A stretch of DNA of 64,000 nt from the NCBI GenBank assembly GCA_049578505.1, contig JBAUMC010000059.1, forward strand, positions 1-64,000. Reading direction: 5' to 3'. Made by a program: the position numbers and the translations under genes. The DNA is from JAGVPT01 sp049578505. GTDB taxonomy: Bacteria; Bacteroidota; Ignavibacteria; UBA10030; UBA8401. The notes beneath the pieces are model-generated. The model saw nothing but the letters and a program-made list of their open reading frames with translations, was not told where the DNA came from and did no database searches. Below, in pieces: positions 10,701 to 19,445 of the stretch. Within the stretch, counting starts at the first letter, position 1; every line of letters starts with the position of its first letter.

Positions 10701-11107
10701 CCACAAGATACTACTGGCGTGTCAGCGCGGTTAATGCCGGCGGTGAAGGCGGGTTCTCAGGATCGTCAACGTTCACAACTAGTTCGATCCTCGGCGTAGC
10801 TCTGGCGACGGATGGCGGAATTCCAACCGTCTATGCGCTCAATCAGAACTATCCGAACCCGTTCAATCCTTCAACGACAATCAGTTATGACATTCCGAAG
10901 CTCGCATTTGTGAATGTCGACATTTACGATGTGCTGGGCCGGCGTGTGGTCTCGCTCGTAAATGAAATTCAGTCGCCGAATCATTACAAGACGATCTGGA
11001 ACGCATCCAACGTAAGCAGTGGGATGTACTTCCTCCGAATCCGGGCGAAGAGCCAGGATGGATCGGGTGAGTTCAGCGCTGTGAAGAAACTGATGTTGAT
11101 GAAGTAA
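7799..11107 (+). CDS. Giant secreted FG-GAP/VCBS-repeat protein with ASPIC/UnbV domain, FN3-like repeats and T9SS sorting domain
   Basis: 1102 residues. After a signal peptide (about 1-24, ending LLAQE) come at least six Ca-binding-type FG-GAP/VCBS repeats with the D-x-N-x-D-G-x-x-D core (DVNGDGYLD, DFNGDGVVD, DANNDGWQD, DLNNDGIPD, DYNNDGLPD, DYNKDGFLD; about 45-470), predicting a beta-propeller. Then an ASPIC/UnbV domain (about 480-555; NNWIGF, VGARFTAYSGGKQQ, VRWPDGT) and four fibronectin-III-like units marked by YYWRV.A...G (about 590-990). The C-terminal sorting domain (about 1020-1102) carries NYPNPFNPSTTISYD. A T9SS-exported surface or extracellular protein; such proteins often bind carbohydrate, but no activity is assignable. 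Start supported by TTGGAGG just upstream. A strong terminator follows, so it may end a transcript. Confidence 0.85.
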   Translation: MKRFVQLITAGMALLFLGTSALLAQEVTYSVGPAVIPSTAAANGGFAWGDVNGDGYLDVFIASNNILLNNGGASFSPAVSTMTAGITNQTNGVGGVLADFNGDGVVDLFTTNGGAPAAGLYYNTKGVFTLATGTGDLANAGVDGEVFQAAAAAPIDHSNYLSVAWPGNFVPAGASGPGSNNPVPAPAGGIWLLKGGASGFTDIGRGATAANAGIDTSRSFESWDVRFFDANNDGWQDLLMPSFRQGFSRIDTGSFGTARKGCVLFMNDGTGKFKPATTETGFGSVYSVDSIRFNKAGNMDSITYATVHTVPDTGIIVDDTVRHFSAIGEQVGDLNNDGIPDLILNGLNASDNRDGNDSIKADIILYGNGDGTFTYKWDGVHVVPWNGLAQATGQRAMSIGDYNNDGLPDILTSETFSPQHLYRNNGDGTFTDVASTDGLTAGGTQRSAQFVDYNKDGFLDVLVYTGGTAVLEKNGANSNNWIGFIPVGAGHNMSAVGARFTAYSGGKQQIRDISASAGSAGQGGNLWANFGFKAGIMDSMMVRWPDGTVQMWTDTALAAGGTVASVVKKYWTIVEGANVPLAPVKARPSWVAKGDTALLSKDTLKWNKATGGTAAVTYEAQVATASSFATVLKDVTSLTDSSTIVNLGLSTTYYWRVRAFAGGFTGAWSPVDSFKTLYTPCNTTPSRLYPLVNSLTETNKTIFKFSYVQSASTYHLEVDTLNKYAIRDTAGASATTKFGGLVINDSTSIYDTTYVSAVSLTQGRKYFWRVRGWNSAGSSAYSAVDSFTVMYTPATPVLAYPGHNGPNVPTSLTFKWSRVVPAGHATPGDSNYIVQFWTYTSTGTQLLTSDTTNANHASYATDSSLAVTGLQNRAKYYWKVMTFNQGGSSAFTAVDSFTTATEVPGSPSLISPKSATLVNRIAMYVWNSVTNSTSYHIQVSAAADFSAIVYDKYLVDTSVVASDTLGITTRYYWRVSAVNAGGEGGFSGSSTFTTSSILGVALATDGGIPTVYALNQNYPNPFNPSTTISYDIPKLAFVNVDIYDVLGRRVVSLVNEIQSPNHYKTIWNASNVSSGMYFLRIRAKSQDGSGEFSAVKKLMLMK

Positions 11108-11143
11108 TATCGTTTCATGAAGTAGTTTCTTTTTGCTGCAAGT

Positions 11144-11183
11144 GCGGCCCGTCCGTGGTTCACGGGCGGGCCGCTTTTGTTTT
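11144..11183 (+). terminator. Intrinsic terminator
   Basis: A 14-bp GC-rich stem (11144-11157 with 11161-11174, one mismatch) has a 3-base loop and is followed by TTTTGTTTT. It lies 37 bases after the FG-GAP gene's stop. This is the clearest intrinsic terminator in the window and separates the receptor/propeller group from the glycoside hydrolase group. Confidence 0.85.
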
Positions 11184-11341
11184 AGCAATACCGCAACATG
11201 AATTTTTCCTTATATCATCGATTCTTTAGTACAGAAACAGAAAGTGACTTTCAACGACTATTAGGTTTCAATCATCGATGCATCTGAAAATGAAAGCTGG
11301 CGCGTTCGTAGAGACGAAAAAAAGGATTGGACGAGAGGAAA

Positions 11342-13621
11342 ATGAACTTTAGGCGAATTGTCATAGCTATTCTGAGTGTGCTACTGTATAGTAAAAGCTT
11401 TACTCAATCCTCATCATTTGAGACATTTACAAATCCCGTAATTCCCGGCGACCACCCGGATTGTACGTTGACAAAAATCGGCAATGATTTTTACACTACC
11501 GGTTCATCCTTTAATCCAACGCCGGTCATTTACCATTCGACAGACCTGATTCACTGGGAAGCCATTGCACAGCCGGTTTCTGCCTCATGGTCGAACTACG
11601 GCGATGCGCCTGCGGGTGGATGCTGGGGCGGTCAGATGGTTCGTCATGGAAATAAATATTGGGATTTTTTTTCAAGGGCGAACTCGATGTATTTTGTTAC
11701 CGCCAGTGATCCCAGGGGATCATGGAGCGCACCGACGTTAATGAGTACCCCTTCAAGCGTCCCCGGCTTAGGCTATGATAATTCCATTTTCATCGACGAC
11801 GACAGCACCTGGTACTTATTGGTGAAGAACGGCCAGGTGAATAATTGGATAGTGCAACTGGGGAACGACGGACAGCCGAACGGCTCAATCTATAATTTGT
11901 GCTGGATAAATCCTGCTCCTTCTTACCCCTATAGCTGGGCAGAAGGACCTGTGATGTGGAAATATAAAGGCTATTACTATTACTGTTTCGCCCGAGATGT
12001 ATCGGGCGGGCAAAAGGTTATGAGAAGCGCCACGCTTACAGGCGACCAATCTTCGTGGGTGCTTTTGGGCGATTTCTTTAATCTCAGTGACCGGCAGATC
12101 TCCGGAGCATTATTTCAAAACCCAAATCATGCTTCGGCAGCCGTCATGATTAACGATAGTACGAGCTGGGTGATTCACCCATTGTGGCGCAATGCAAATA
12201 ATAATGAGTGGTATGGTCAGGGACGGCAAGGATTGGTCAATCAGGTGAACTATGATACAAGCGGCAAGCCGACGTCAGATTATCCGATCAATGCACCCAA
12301 ACCTGCTCCAAAACTGCCGAGCAGCGGAATTCCGTGGATGGTTCCGCATTCTGATTTTTTTAATTCAGCACCGTTGAATCCTGAATGGTCATTTTTAGGC
12401 TATACGCCCGATAACACGTACTCTCTCACCGATCGCCCCGGATGGCTACACTTATCTCCGAAGGGGAAAATAAACACGGTAATAAAAAATGACGGCGAAC
12501 ACAATTACTCGATCATTACGGCGTTAGATTTCGCCCCAAAGACACTTGCGGACCAAGCAGGAATATGGGTCTTTAACGGATTGCAAACGCTCAGTGTCAA
12601 ATTGTACAGCACTCTCGATAGTTCAGGGCATAATGCGATAGCGTTATCCTATAACGGACTCTATTATAAAGCCGAAAACAATTCGGGAGGTATTCTCTGG
12701 CTCAAATTAGTCCGTGTAAATCACACGATGACCGGTTTCTGGAGCGCCGACGGTTTTGATTGGATGCAAGTGGGCAACAGCATTGATGTAACGGGAATGG
12801 ATGGTCTGCAGCCGAACTATAATTCATGGACAGGAAACCGACAGGGTTTATTTGTTCAAAACAGTCCCGCATATTTTGAGCTGTATATTTACCGAGATGC
12901 TCATACGCCGATATTAGCCGAATGCCCTGCCAATCAGGAAGGCACAACAAGGTCAGTGCCGAGCCAAGGGATTGCAGTTCTTGACAACATTCGTAACAAC
13001 GACTGGGCGCTGTACGCCGGAGTCGAATTTGGAGATACCGACAAATACATCAAGAGAAGTGATTCACTTGCATTAACGGCTTCCTGTGCATCATCGGGAG
13101 GCACCGTTGAAGTGTGGCTCGACTCAATAGATACGGGGAACAAAATTGCGGTGTGTAATATCACTAGTACAGGATCCTCTACTATATTTAAAACATTCAC
13201 TACGAATGTAACATCGCCTGTTTCGGGCAATCACGATGTTTATTTGAAATTTCTCGGCACCGGGACCGGAAACCTTTTCCAGCTTCAATGGTTGTATTTT
13301 ATTGATAAAGATTTTCCCGAAACTTCGGTAAAAGCGACGTTGCCAGACAATCTGCCGCACGAATATTCAATAGAACAGAATTATCCGAATCCGTTCAACC
13401 CCACGACAAAAATCAGATATCAGTTGCCAGTGAGCAATAACGTCACTATCAAGGTGTACGATGTGCTTGGCCGCGAAGTCGAGACCCTTTTCGCCGGTGC
13501 TCGCCGTGCCGGGACGTACACGGAAACCTTCGACGGCTCAAAACTCGCCGGCGGAGTGTACCTTTATCGAATAAGAGCCGGCAATTTTGTTGAAACCAAG
13601 AAACTTCTGTTGCTTAAATAG
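11342..13621 (+). CDS. GH43 arabinofuranosidase/xylosidase with CBM6 and T9SS sorting domain
   Basis: Probably removes arabinose or xylose units from arabinoxylan or xylo-oligosaccharides at the cell surface. The 759-residue product has a signal peptide, then a five-bladed GH43 propeller (about 30-330). The family acids sit in GDHPDCTL (base), YDNSIFIDDDSTWYLL (pKa modulator) and WAEGPVMWK (acid). A GH43 C-terminal beta-sandwich follows (about 335-530), then a CBM6-like module (about 545-660; VEFGDTDKYIKRSDSLAL, GTVEVWLDS, HDVYLKFLG) and the sorting domain (NYPNPFNPTTKIRYQ). I chose the ATG at 11342 over the TTG at 11327 because GAGAGGA precedes it and the TTG has no usable site. The GH30 gene follows by 37 bases, so they are probably co-transcribed. 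Confidence 0.9.
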   Translation: MNFRRIVIAILSVLLYSKSFTQSSSFETFTNPVIPGDHPDCTLTKIGNDFYTTGSSFNPTPVIYHSTDLIHWEAIAQPVSASWSNYGDAPAGGCWGGQMVRHGNKYWDFFSRANSMYFVTASDPRGSWSAPTLMSTPSSVPGLGYDNSIFIDDDSTWYLLVKNGQVNNWIVQLGNDGQPNGSIYNLCWINPAPSYPYSWAEGPVMWKYKGYYYYCFARDVSGGQKVMRSATLTGDQSSWVLLGDFFNLSDRQISGALFQNPNHASAAVMINDSTSWVIHPLWRNANNNEWYGQGRQGLVNQVNYDTSGKPTSDYPINAPKPAPKLPSSGIPWMVPHSDFFNSAPLNPEWSFLGYTPDNTYSLTDRPGWLHLSPKGKINTVIKNDGEHNYSIITALDFAPKTLADQAGIWVFNGLQTLSVKLYSTLDSSGHNAIALSYNGLYYKAENNSGGILWLKLVRVNHTMTGFWSADGFDWMQVGNSIDVTGMDGLQPNYNSWTGNRQGLFVQNSPAYFELYIYRDAHTPILAECPANQEGTTRSVPSQGIAVLDNIRNNDWALYAGVEFGDTDKYIKRSDSLALTASCASSGGTVEVWLDSIDTGNKIAVCNITSTGSSTIFKTFTTNVTSPVSGNHDVYLKFLGTGTGNLFQLQWLYFIDKDFPETSVKATLPDNLPHEYSIEQNYPNPFNPTTKIRYQLPVSNNVTIKVYDVLGREVETLFAGARRAGTYTETFDGSKLAGGVYLYRIRAGNFVETKKLLLLK

Positions 13622-13658
13622 AAGTTGATGTTCATTAGAATAACATGAAGGAACTCCG

Positions 13659-15653
13659 ATGATACATATCCTGCAACGTTGTAAAAAGAAGAACTCAAAC
13701 AAAAATCTCCAAAAATGTGCTGAACGGATTGCGGCCGCCTGCATTTTTTCCGCAGCCCTTTCAATCCTCTTTTCAGCGAGAACATCCGCCCAGCCATTCA
13801 TCGTGAAAGGAAATATCTCCACGCGGACTACAACGGTGAGGTATGCATCGGTTACCTTTGTCTATACCAGCGATACCACTAAGCGATTCTCTGCGCTGAC
13901 AGATACTGTCGGGAATTTTCAGCTCGACCTGACTATCACTTCGGTAAAGCCGGGCAACAACAACCTTCCGACGACATTTGCGCTGGAACAAAATTACCCG
14001 AATCCGTTTTCGTCGTCGACCGCGATATCGTACCAGCTTAACAAGCAATCGAATGTGAGGGTAACGATTTACGATGTTCTCGGAAGAGAAATAAAGAGCT
14101 TCAACGCCGGTATTCAATCTGCGGGGGCGTACGGCGTCGTATGGGATGGAAAGAACAACCTTGGCAAGATAGTCACACCGGGAGTTTACTTCTATCGCCT
14201 GCAAGCCGAAGGCAAAGCCGAGGTCAAGAAAATGGTTTTTGGCGTGGATGGACCGACAAATTCGATTTCACTTCCCGGAATAGTTTCACCTCAGAATTCC
14301 GGAGCCATGATTCGTGACGGAGAAAGCCGGCCCAAAGGAGTTGACGCGGTTCTTACCGGATTGACATTTACAGTTCTCGTCGCGAACACGGATAGCGCGT
14401 CACCCGCAATTATTCCGCAGCAATTCGGAAATGTTGGAATTAAAAGCGATACGACGTTGGATTATATTGTAACTCCTCAGCCTCAAGCGACCGTTTACTT
14501 GGATAGCACCGAGCAGCTCATCAGGGGGTTCGGCGGTGCAAACACTCTCATTTTCCGCCCAGACATGACACTTGCCGAAGTGCAGACGGCTTTCGGCAGC
14601 GGCGTAGGACAGGTCGGGATGTCCATCATGCGCCTGTCTGTTCCGCCCGACTCGACCCAGTTCGCCGCTAATGCTGCTTCTGCACTTGCTGCCCAAAATC
14701 TTGGCGCTCTGATTATTGCAACGCCATGGACACCTCCGGCATGGATGAAAACCAATGATAATATCGCCGGCGGCTCCCTTCTTCCAAGCAATTATGCGGC
14801 ATATGCTGCCCACCTGAAAGCCTTCGCCGATACCATGACGGCGCACGGTGTAACACTTTATGGGATCTCCGTTCAAAACGAGCCTGACTTTAATGCCTCG
14901 TATCAATCCTGCTTATGGAATGCGACCCAGTTCCTCAATTTCATGAGGTACAATGCGCCGTCGGTCGGAGCTCCCGTTTTTATGCCCGAATCAGACGTTT
15001 TCAATCATCAATTGTCAGACTCGACGCTAAACGACTCCCTCGCTGCTGCCCACGCAGTTTTTATCGGCGGACACATTTATGGAGCAACTCCTACAACCTA
15101 TCCGCTTGCATTCAGCAAAGGAAAAGAGCAGTGGATGACCGAATATTTGATCAATAGCGGTTCCTCTACTCTAAACAGTCTTGACACAGGTTGGACAGGT
15201 GCTCTGCAGACTGCCAAAAGCATCAACGACTGTATGAACGCAAATATGAGCGCGTACGTATGGTGGTACATCGTGAGGTACTACGGACCGATCGATGACG
15301 GTTCGGTTGGAGGCGTAACCGGCAGTGTTACAAAAAAGGGTTACGTTATGTCCCAGTTTGCGAGATTTGTCCGTCCAGGATTCCATCGGGTTTACTCTAT
15401 CCTTACCCCTGGATCGACTGCGTATGTGACCGCATATAAAAATGGATCGAACGTGGTTATTGTTGCGGTCAACATGGGTTCGTCTCCATTGACTATAACG
15501 TTTAATTTGCTGAACGGGACGGTGGACTCATTGACACCTTATGTTACATCTGCCACCAAGAGTTGCACCGGAGGATACATTGTCGCGACCACGGGGGGCA
15601 GTTTCACGACGACGCTGGATGCTTCGAGCATAACGACGTTCGTATCGAACTAG
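13659..15653 (+). CDS. GH30 glucuronoxylanase-like hydrolase with an internal sorting-type domain
   Basis: Probable endo-xylanase of the GH30 clan (subfamily 8-like), cutting glucuronoxylan. The 664-residue product has a signal peptide (about 1-45, ending TSAQP) and the catalytic (beta/alpha)8 domain from about 280, with GFGGANTL, ATPWTPPAWMK, the acid/base in GISVQNEPDF and the nucleophile in QWMTEYLINSG. The C-terminal beta domain ends in SSITTFVSN, as usual for the family. The unusual part is a complete NYPNPFSSSTAISYQ...VYFYRL...KKMVFG module at about 105-195, near the N-terminus. It seems inserted within an Ig/carboxypeptidase-regulatory-like domain (YASVTFVYTSD before it, SDTTLDYIV after it). 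There is no sorting domain at the C-terminus. Start supported by GAAGGA 6 bases upstream. Follows GH43 by 37 bases. Confidence 0.88.
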   Translation: MIHILQRCKKKNSNKNLQKCAERIAAACIFSAALSILFSARTSAQPFIVKGNISTRTTTVRYASVTFVYTSDTTKRFSALTDTVGNFQLDLTITSVKPGNNNLPTTFALEQNYPNPFSSSTAISYQLNKQSNVRVTIYDVLGREIKSFNAGIQSAGAYGVVWDGKNNLGKIVTPGVYFYRLQAEGKAEVKKMVFGVDGPTNSISLPGIVSPQNSGAMIRDGESRPKGVDAVLTGLTFTVLVANTDSASPAIIPQQFGNVGIKSDTTLDYIVTPQPQATVYLDSTEQLIRGFGGANTLIFRPDMTLAEVQTAFGSGVGQVGMSIMRLSVPPDSTQFAANAASALAAQNLGALIIATPWTPPAWMKTNDNIAGGSLLPSNYAAYAAHLKAFADTMTAHGVTLYGISVQNEPDFNASYQSCLWNATQFLNFMRYNAPSVGAPVFMPESDVFNHQLSDSTLNDSLAAAHAVFIGGHIYGATPTTYPLAFSKGKEQWMTEYLINSGSSTLNSLDTGWTGALQTAKSINDCMNANMSAYVWWYIVRYYGPIDDGSVGGVTGSVTKKGYVMSQFARFVRPGFHRVYSILTPGSTAYVTAYKNGSNVVIVAVNMGSSPLTITFNLLNGTVDSLTPYVTSATKSCTGGYIVATTGGSFTTTLDASSITTFVSN

Positions 15654-15754
15654 TGCGGCTTCGAAGGGAAGTAGCATAATTAATTTACCGCAAAGGAGGC
15701 TAAGGACACTATGTTGATTTTGTATAAATGTAAACTGACCTTGTGCCCCCTACT

Positions 15755-15861
15755 AGCTCAATTTGTCATTCCCGCGAAAGCGGGAATCCACATTCGGGTT
15801 TCTTATTGAATAATGGATGCCCACTTTCGTGGGCATGACAACGTTTTTCTGAAATTTCGCC
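15755..15861. repeat. Nested palindromic repeat, copy A (107 bp)
   Basis: Two hairpins face each other: TCCCGCGAAAGCGGGA near the left and GCCCACTTTCGTGGGC near the right. They are framed by GTCAT...ATGAC and by degenerate outer ends (AGCTCAATTT at 15755 and AAATTTCGCC ending at 15861). It is exactly as long as the copy at 33197-33303. It fills most of the GH30-GH10 spacer; the remainder shows no gene. Confidence 0.75.
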
Positions 15862-15952
15862 AGTACCTTACGTCTTCTGCGGTTATAGTTCGAGGTTTAA
15901 TAACGAGAGCGGCATTTCTTGAGGCCGCGATTAAGAATTGGAAGCACTTTTT

Positions 15953-17563
15953 ATGTTCAATCGAACGAAAAATTATTCAACTCGTCCTCAGCCGGAATGC
16001 ATCTGTTTCACGAAGGGAAGGCACCGGCATAAAATTTTTGGCCTTGTGATTTCCCTGATTATCCTTGGCACGGCACATTCTTTTTCCCAGCCATTAGCGA
16101 ACGGCAAAAGTAAATTCCTGGGGAATATCGTCAGCAGCGGTTACAACATCCGCTCCGACTTCGCAACCTACTGGAATCAAGTTACACCTGAGAACGCCGG
16201 GAAGTGGTTGAGCGTCGAGCCGTCTCGAGGTAACTTTAGTTGGACCGAGCTCGACGACATTTACAATTATGCGATGACAAACGGTTTTCTCTACAAGCAC
16301 CATAATTTGATATGGGGATCGCAGTATCCCAGCTGGATTACGAGCCTCGATTCAGCAACCCTCTACCAGGAAATCGTAAATTGGATTCAGGCAGCGGGAC
16401 AGCGATACCCGAAAGCAGATTTCTGTGATGTCGTCAACGAGCCGCTCCATACGCCACTTCCTGCTATTTTCAAAACCGCGCTTGGAGGGAACGGCGCCAC
16501 CGGCTGGGATTGGGTCATCAATGCATTCCAGTTGGCAAGACAGTATTGGTCACCACACACTAAGTTGCTCATCAACGAATACAGCGTGATCAACGACCCT
16601 AGCGCCAACTTACAATACCGTCAGCTTATTAATCTGTTGAAGGCCAGGGGTTTGATCGACGGTATTGGAGTGCAGGCTCATTACTTTGAAATTGACGGCG
16701 GCACATCTGTGAGTGTATTGGAAAATAATTTGGATAGTCTTACGGCCACCGGATTACCCGTCTACGCCTCCGAGTTCGATATCAATCAACAAAATGACGC
16801 CACGCAGAACGTGAGGTATCAGGAATTCCTGCCTATTTTTTGGGAGAATCCCGGAGTCTACGGCATAACGCTGTGGGGTTATGTTCAAAACCAGACATGG
16901 AAACCATATACCTATCTTGTCACCACATCAGGAGCTGAACGACCGACGCTTCAATGGCTGCGCAATTATATGTTGAAGGGTCCAACTCCTCCATCGCCGG
17001 TTCTCATATCACCCCCCAACACCGTCAACGTGCCGAGACTACCGACTTATACGTGGCACCCTGCGCTTTATGCGGCAAGCTACGAACTCCAGGTCGCGCT
17101 GGACTACGATTTTCAGCTGGTAGTCTTCGACACAACAACGGCAGATACAACTGCGACACCAAGTGCGGTGCTGGATGATACCCTCGGATTTTATTGGCGA
17201 GTGTGCGGCATAGACTCCGCAGGAGCGGGCCAGTTTTCTGCAGTGTCGTTTTTTAAGACGGGTACACTCCTTGACGTCAAGGAGGCAAACGCATATCCGA
17301 AAAAGTTTACTCTGTTCCAGAATTATCCGAACCCGTTCAACCCGACGACGGTGATCAGTTATCAGATAGCAGATAACAGTTTTGTAACTTTAAGCGTGTA
17401 CGATATTATCGGCAGAGAAGTAAAGACGCTCGTTAATGGACCGAAGAGCGCCGGCAGCTATGAAATCCAATTTGACGGGAGCACTCTGCCCAGCGGCGTT
17501 TACTATTATAGACTGCAAGCGGGCGAATTTACTAGCGTCAAGAAATTCCTTCTGCTCAAGTAG
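15953..17563 (+). CDS. GH10 endo-1,4-beta-xylanase with FN3-like and T9SS sorting domains
   Basis: Hydrolyses the xylan backbone outside the cell. The 536-residue product has a hydrophobic signal (KIFGLVISLIILGTAHSFS). The GH10 TIM barrel (about 50-340) has HNLIWGSQYPSWI, the acid/base near E163 in FCDVVNEP and the nucleophile near E274 in YASEFDIN, plus TLWGYVQNQTW near the barrel end. An FN3-like domain follows (about 350-440; FYWRVCGIDSAGAG), then the sorting domain (NYPNPFNPTTVISYQ, VYDIIGREV, SGVYYYRLQAG). I chose the ATG at 15953; a TTG five codons upstream is the only longer option and has no better site. The n-region before the hydrophobic segment is long, so the exact start is uncertain. 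A spacer of about 300 bases with a palindromic repeat separates it from GH30. Confidence 0.92.
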   Translation: MFNRTKNYSTRPQPECICFTKGRHRHKIFGLVISLIILGTAHSFSQPLANGKSKFLGNIVSSGYNIRSDFATYWNQVTPENAGKWLSVEPSRGNFSWTELDDIYNYAMTNGFLYKHHNLIWGSQYPSWITSLDSATLYQEIVNWIQAAGQRYPKADFCDVVNEPLHTPLPAIFKTALGGNGATGWDWVINAFQLARQYWSPHTKLLINEYSVINDPSANLQYRQLINLLKARGLIDGIGVQAHYFEIDGGTSVSVLENNLDSLTATGLPVYASEFDINQQNDATQNVRYQEFLPIFWENPGVYGITLWGYVQNQTWKPYTYLVTTSGAERPTLQWLRNYMLKGPTPPSPVLISPPNTVNVPRLPTYTWHPALYAASYELQVALDYDFQLVVFDTTTADTTATPSAVLDDTLGFYWRVCGIDSAGAGQFSAVSFFKTGTLLDVKEANAYPKKFTLFQNYPNPFNPTTVISYQIADNSFVTLSVYDIIGREVKTLVNGPKSAGSYEIQFDGSTLPSGVYYYRLQAGEFTSVKKFLLLK

Positions 17564-17773
17564 CCCCCTCCCGTTCGCTCGCCGGGCTTACACTGAAGCC
17601 GGGTTCGCAGAAATGTCTTCTTACCGTTCGGGAGATCAATTGCCAGCGAGAGTGTGGAATTAGCTCCCATAATTTTGCCGCTTGACGATCGAGGTATCAT
17701 GGCTTCACGGTCTCTAATTGTGGCCTGGCCACGATGTTCGGTTCAAAATCGTGAGAAGAAAAGGATCTCATCC

Positions 17774-19411
17774 ATGTCAAACTTTCTCTCCGGCGTTCTG
17801 CTTTCAATATTCCTCCTGCAATCGACTTTCGCTCAATCTAAAAGTACAGAGAATATTTCCACCATGCCCCATTTGGAAAAGCGGGGTGACATAACTCAGC
17901 TGATCGTTGACGGCAACCCATTCCTCATGCTTGCAGGCGAGCTGGGAAATTCAAGTGCTTCCGACCTTGAATACTTGAGGCCGATCTGGCCGAAATTAGT
18001 CAAGATGCACCTGAATGCTCTGGTCGTGCCGGTGTATTGGGAGCTCGTCGAGCCAAAGGAAGGAACATTCGATTTCACACTTGTCGACAGCATCATCAGC
18101 GAAGCTCGTCTGTACAATATGAAGCTGGTATTCCTTTGGTTTGGGACGTGGAAAAATAGCATGTCGTGCTACGCGCCGTTGTGGATAAAAACCAATCCGG
18201 AGAGATTCCCGAGAGCTCATCAAAAAGACGGAAGGGGAGAGGAGATACTGACGGCGTTCAACAATACTAACAGGACTACCGATGCCCATGCCTTCGCCAC
18301 GTTGATGAAACATCTGCGAACCTTTGACGGGCAGGAACAGACCGTCGTCCTCGTCCAGGTGGAAAATGAAATCGGCATGATACCGGATGCAAGAGATTAT
18401 AGTGTGAGCGCGAATGAATCCTTCAACGCTCCGGTGCCGGCGAAGTTCATGAGTTACCTCGATGACCACAAGGATAATTTAAACCCCGACCTTCGCGAAC
18501 TCTGGGGGAAGAATGGATTCAAGACAAAGGGAAATTGGGAGGAGATATTTGGCGAGGGATCAAGTACCGATGAGCTGTTTATGGCCTGGAACTTTGCGAC
18601 GTACGCAAACTTTGTAGCAAAGGCTGGCAAAAAGGAATATCCATTGCCCATGTATGTCAATGCGGCTCTGATCCGGCCCGGATTTAAACCGGGCCAATAT
18701 CCAAGCGCTGGCCCGCTCCCTCATTTGTTCGACGTATGGAGAGCGGGAGCTCCTGACATCGATTTCTTCTCACCGGATATCTATTTCTCTACGTTCGCGG
18801 AGTGGAGCACCAAGTACGCTCTGCCGGACAATCCTCTCTTCATCCCGGAGGTCGGCAATAACCAGAGTTTGGCCAATGCCTACTTTGCCTTTGGTCAGCT
18901 TAATGCCATGGGCTTCAGTCCGTTTTCAATTGAATCGCTCGATGACCCGGAGAATAATCAGGTGTCGAGAGCATATGACGTCCTGAGTCAACTCACACCG
19001 CTTATTCTTTCCAATCAGGGAACAGGGACAATGGCAGGAGTGCTTCTCGACAGCGCCAGTCAGACGGCGAGGATCAAACTTGGCGATTACATTTTCAATA
19101 TCAAGCACGAATACAGCTGGCCGTTTGCCCGAAGGTCAGAAGGAGAAAATCCGAGATATGGCGGAATGATCATCATGGTGTCACCTGATGAATTCTATAT
19201 CGCCGGCAGAGGAATAGTAGTGACCTTTGAGACGAGCGCTAAGGATGGTACACAAGCCGGGATCGGAAGTCTGGATGCAGGGAAATTTGTCGACGGCAAA
19301 TGGGTTCCAGGTCTTCGCATGAACGGAGATCAGAGTCATCAAGGGAGACATCTGGATTTACCCGGAAACACTTTCAGCATTCAGAAGGCAAGGCTTTATC
19401 GGTACAAGTAG
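17774..19411 (+). CDS. GH35-like beta-galactosidase with DUF5597-type C-terminus
   Basis: Probably removes terminal beta-galactose (or a related sugar) from side chains of hemicellulose. The 545-residue product has a signal peptide (FLSGVLLSIFLLQSTFAQ) and a TIM barrel with LMLAGELGNSS, WPKLVKMHLNALVVPVYWEL, the acid/base in LVQVENEIGM and the nucleophile in LFIPEVGNN. The C-terminal part matches the DUF5597 region seen with these enzymes (GAMSPFSIES-type wording MGFSPFSIESL, and IRPGFKPGQYPS inside). Start chosen at 17774 because AAGGA lies 8 bases upstream and the signal peptide begins there; an in-frame ATG 75 bases earlier lacks both. It has no sorting domain of its own, but a decayed one lies just downstream in another frame. 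Probably periplasmic or exported by another signal. Confidence 0.85.
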   Translation: MSNFLSGVLLSIFLLQSTFAQSKSTENISTMPHLEKRGDITQLIVDGNPFLMLAGELGNSSASDLEYLRPIWPKLVKMHLNALVVPVYWELVEPKEGTFDFTLVDSIISEARLYNMKLVFLWFGTWKNSMSCYAPLWIKTNPERFPRAHQKDGRGEEILTAFNNTNRTTDAHAFATLMKHLRTFDGQEQTVVLVQVENEIGMIPDARDYSVSANESFNAPVPAKFMSYLDDHKDNLNPDLRELWGKNGFKTKGNWEEIFGEGSSTDELFMAWNFATYANFVAKAGKKEYPLPMYVNAALIRPGFKPGQYPSAGPLPHLFDVWRAGAPDIDFFSPDIYFSTFAEWSTKYALPDNPLFIPEVGNNQSLANAYFAFGQLNAMGFSPFSIESLDDPENNQVSRAYDVLSQLTPLILSNQGTGTMAGVLLDSASQTARIKLGDYIFNIKHEYSWPFARRSEGENPRYGGMIIMVSPDEFYIAGRGIVVTFETSAKDGTQAGIGSLDAGKFVDGKWVPGLRMNGDQSHQGRHLDLPGNTFSIQKARLYRYK

Positions 19412-19445
19412 CACCTCGTAGTGGTAGAAGTGCGGATTCACTGGG

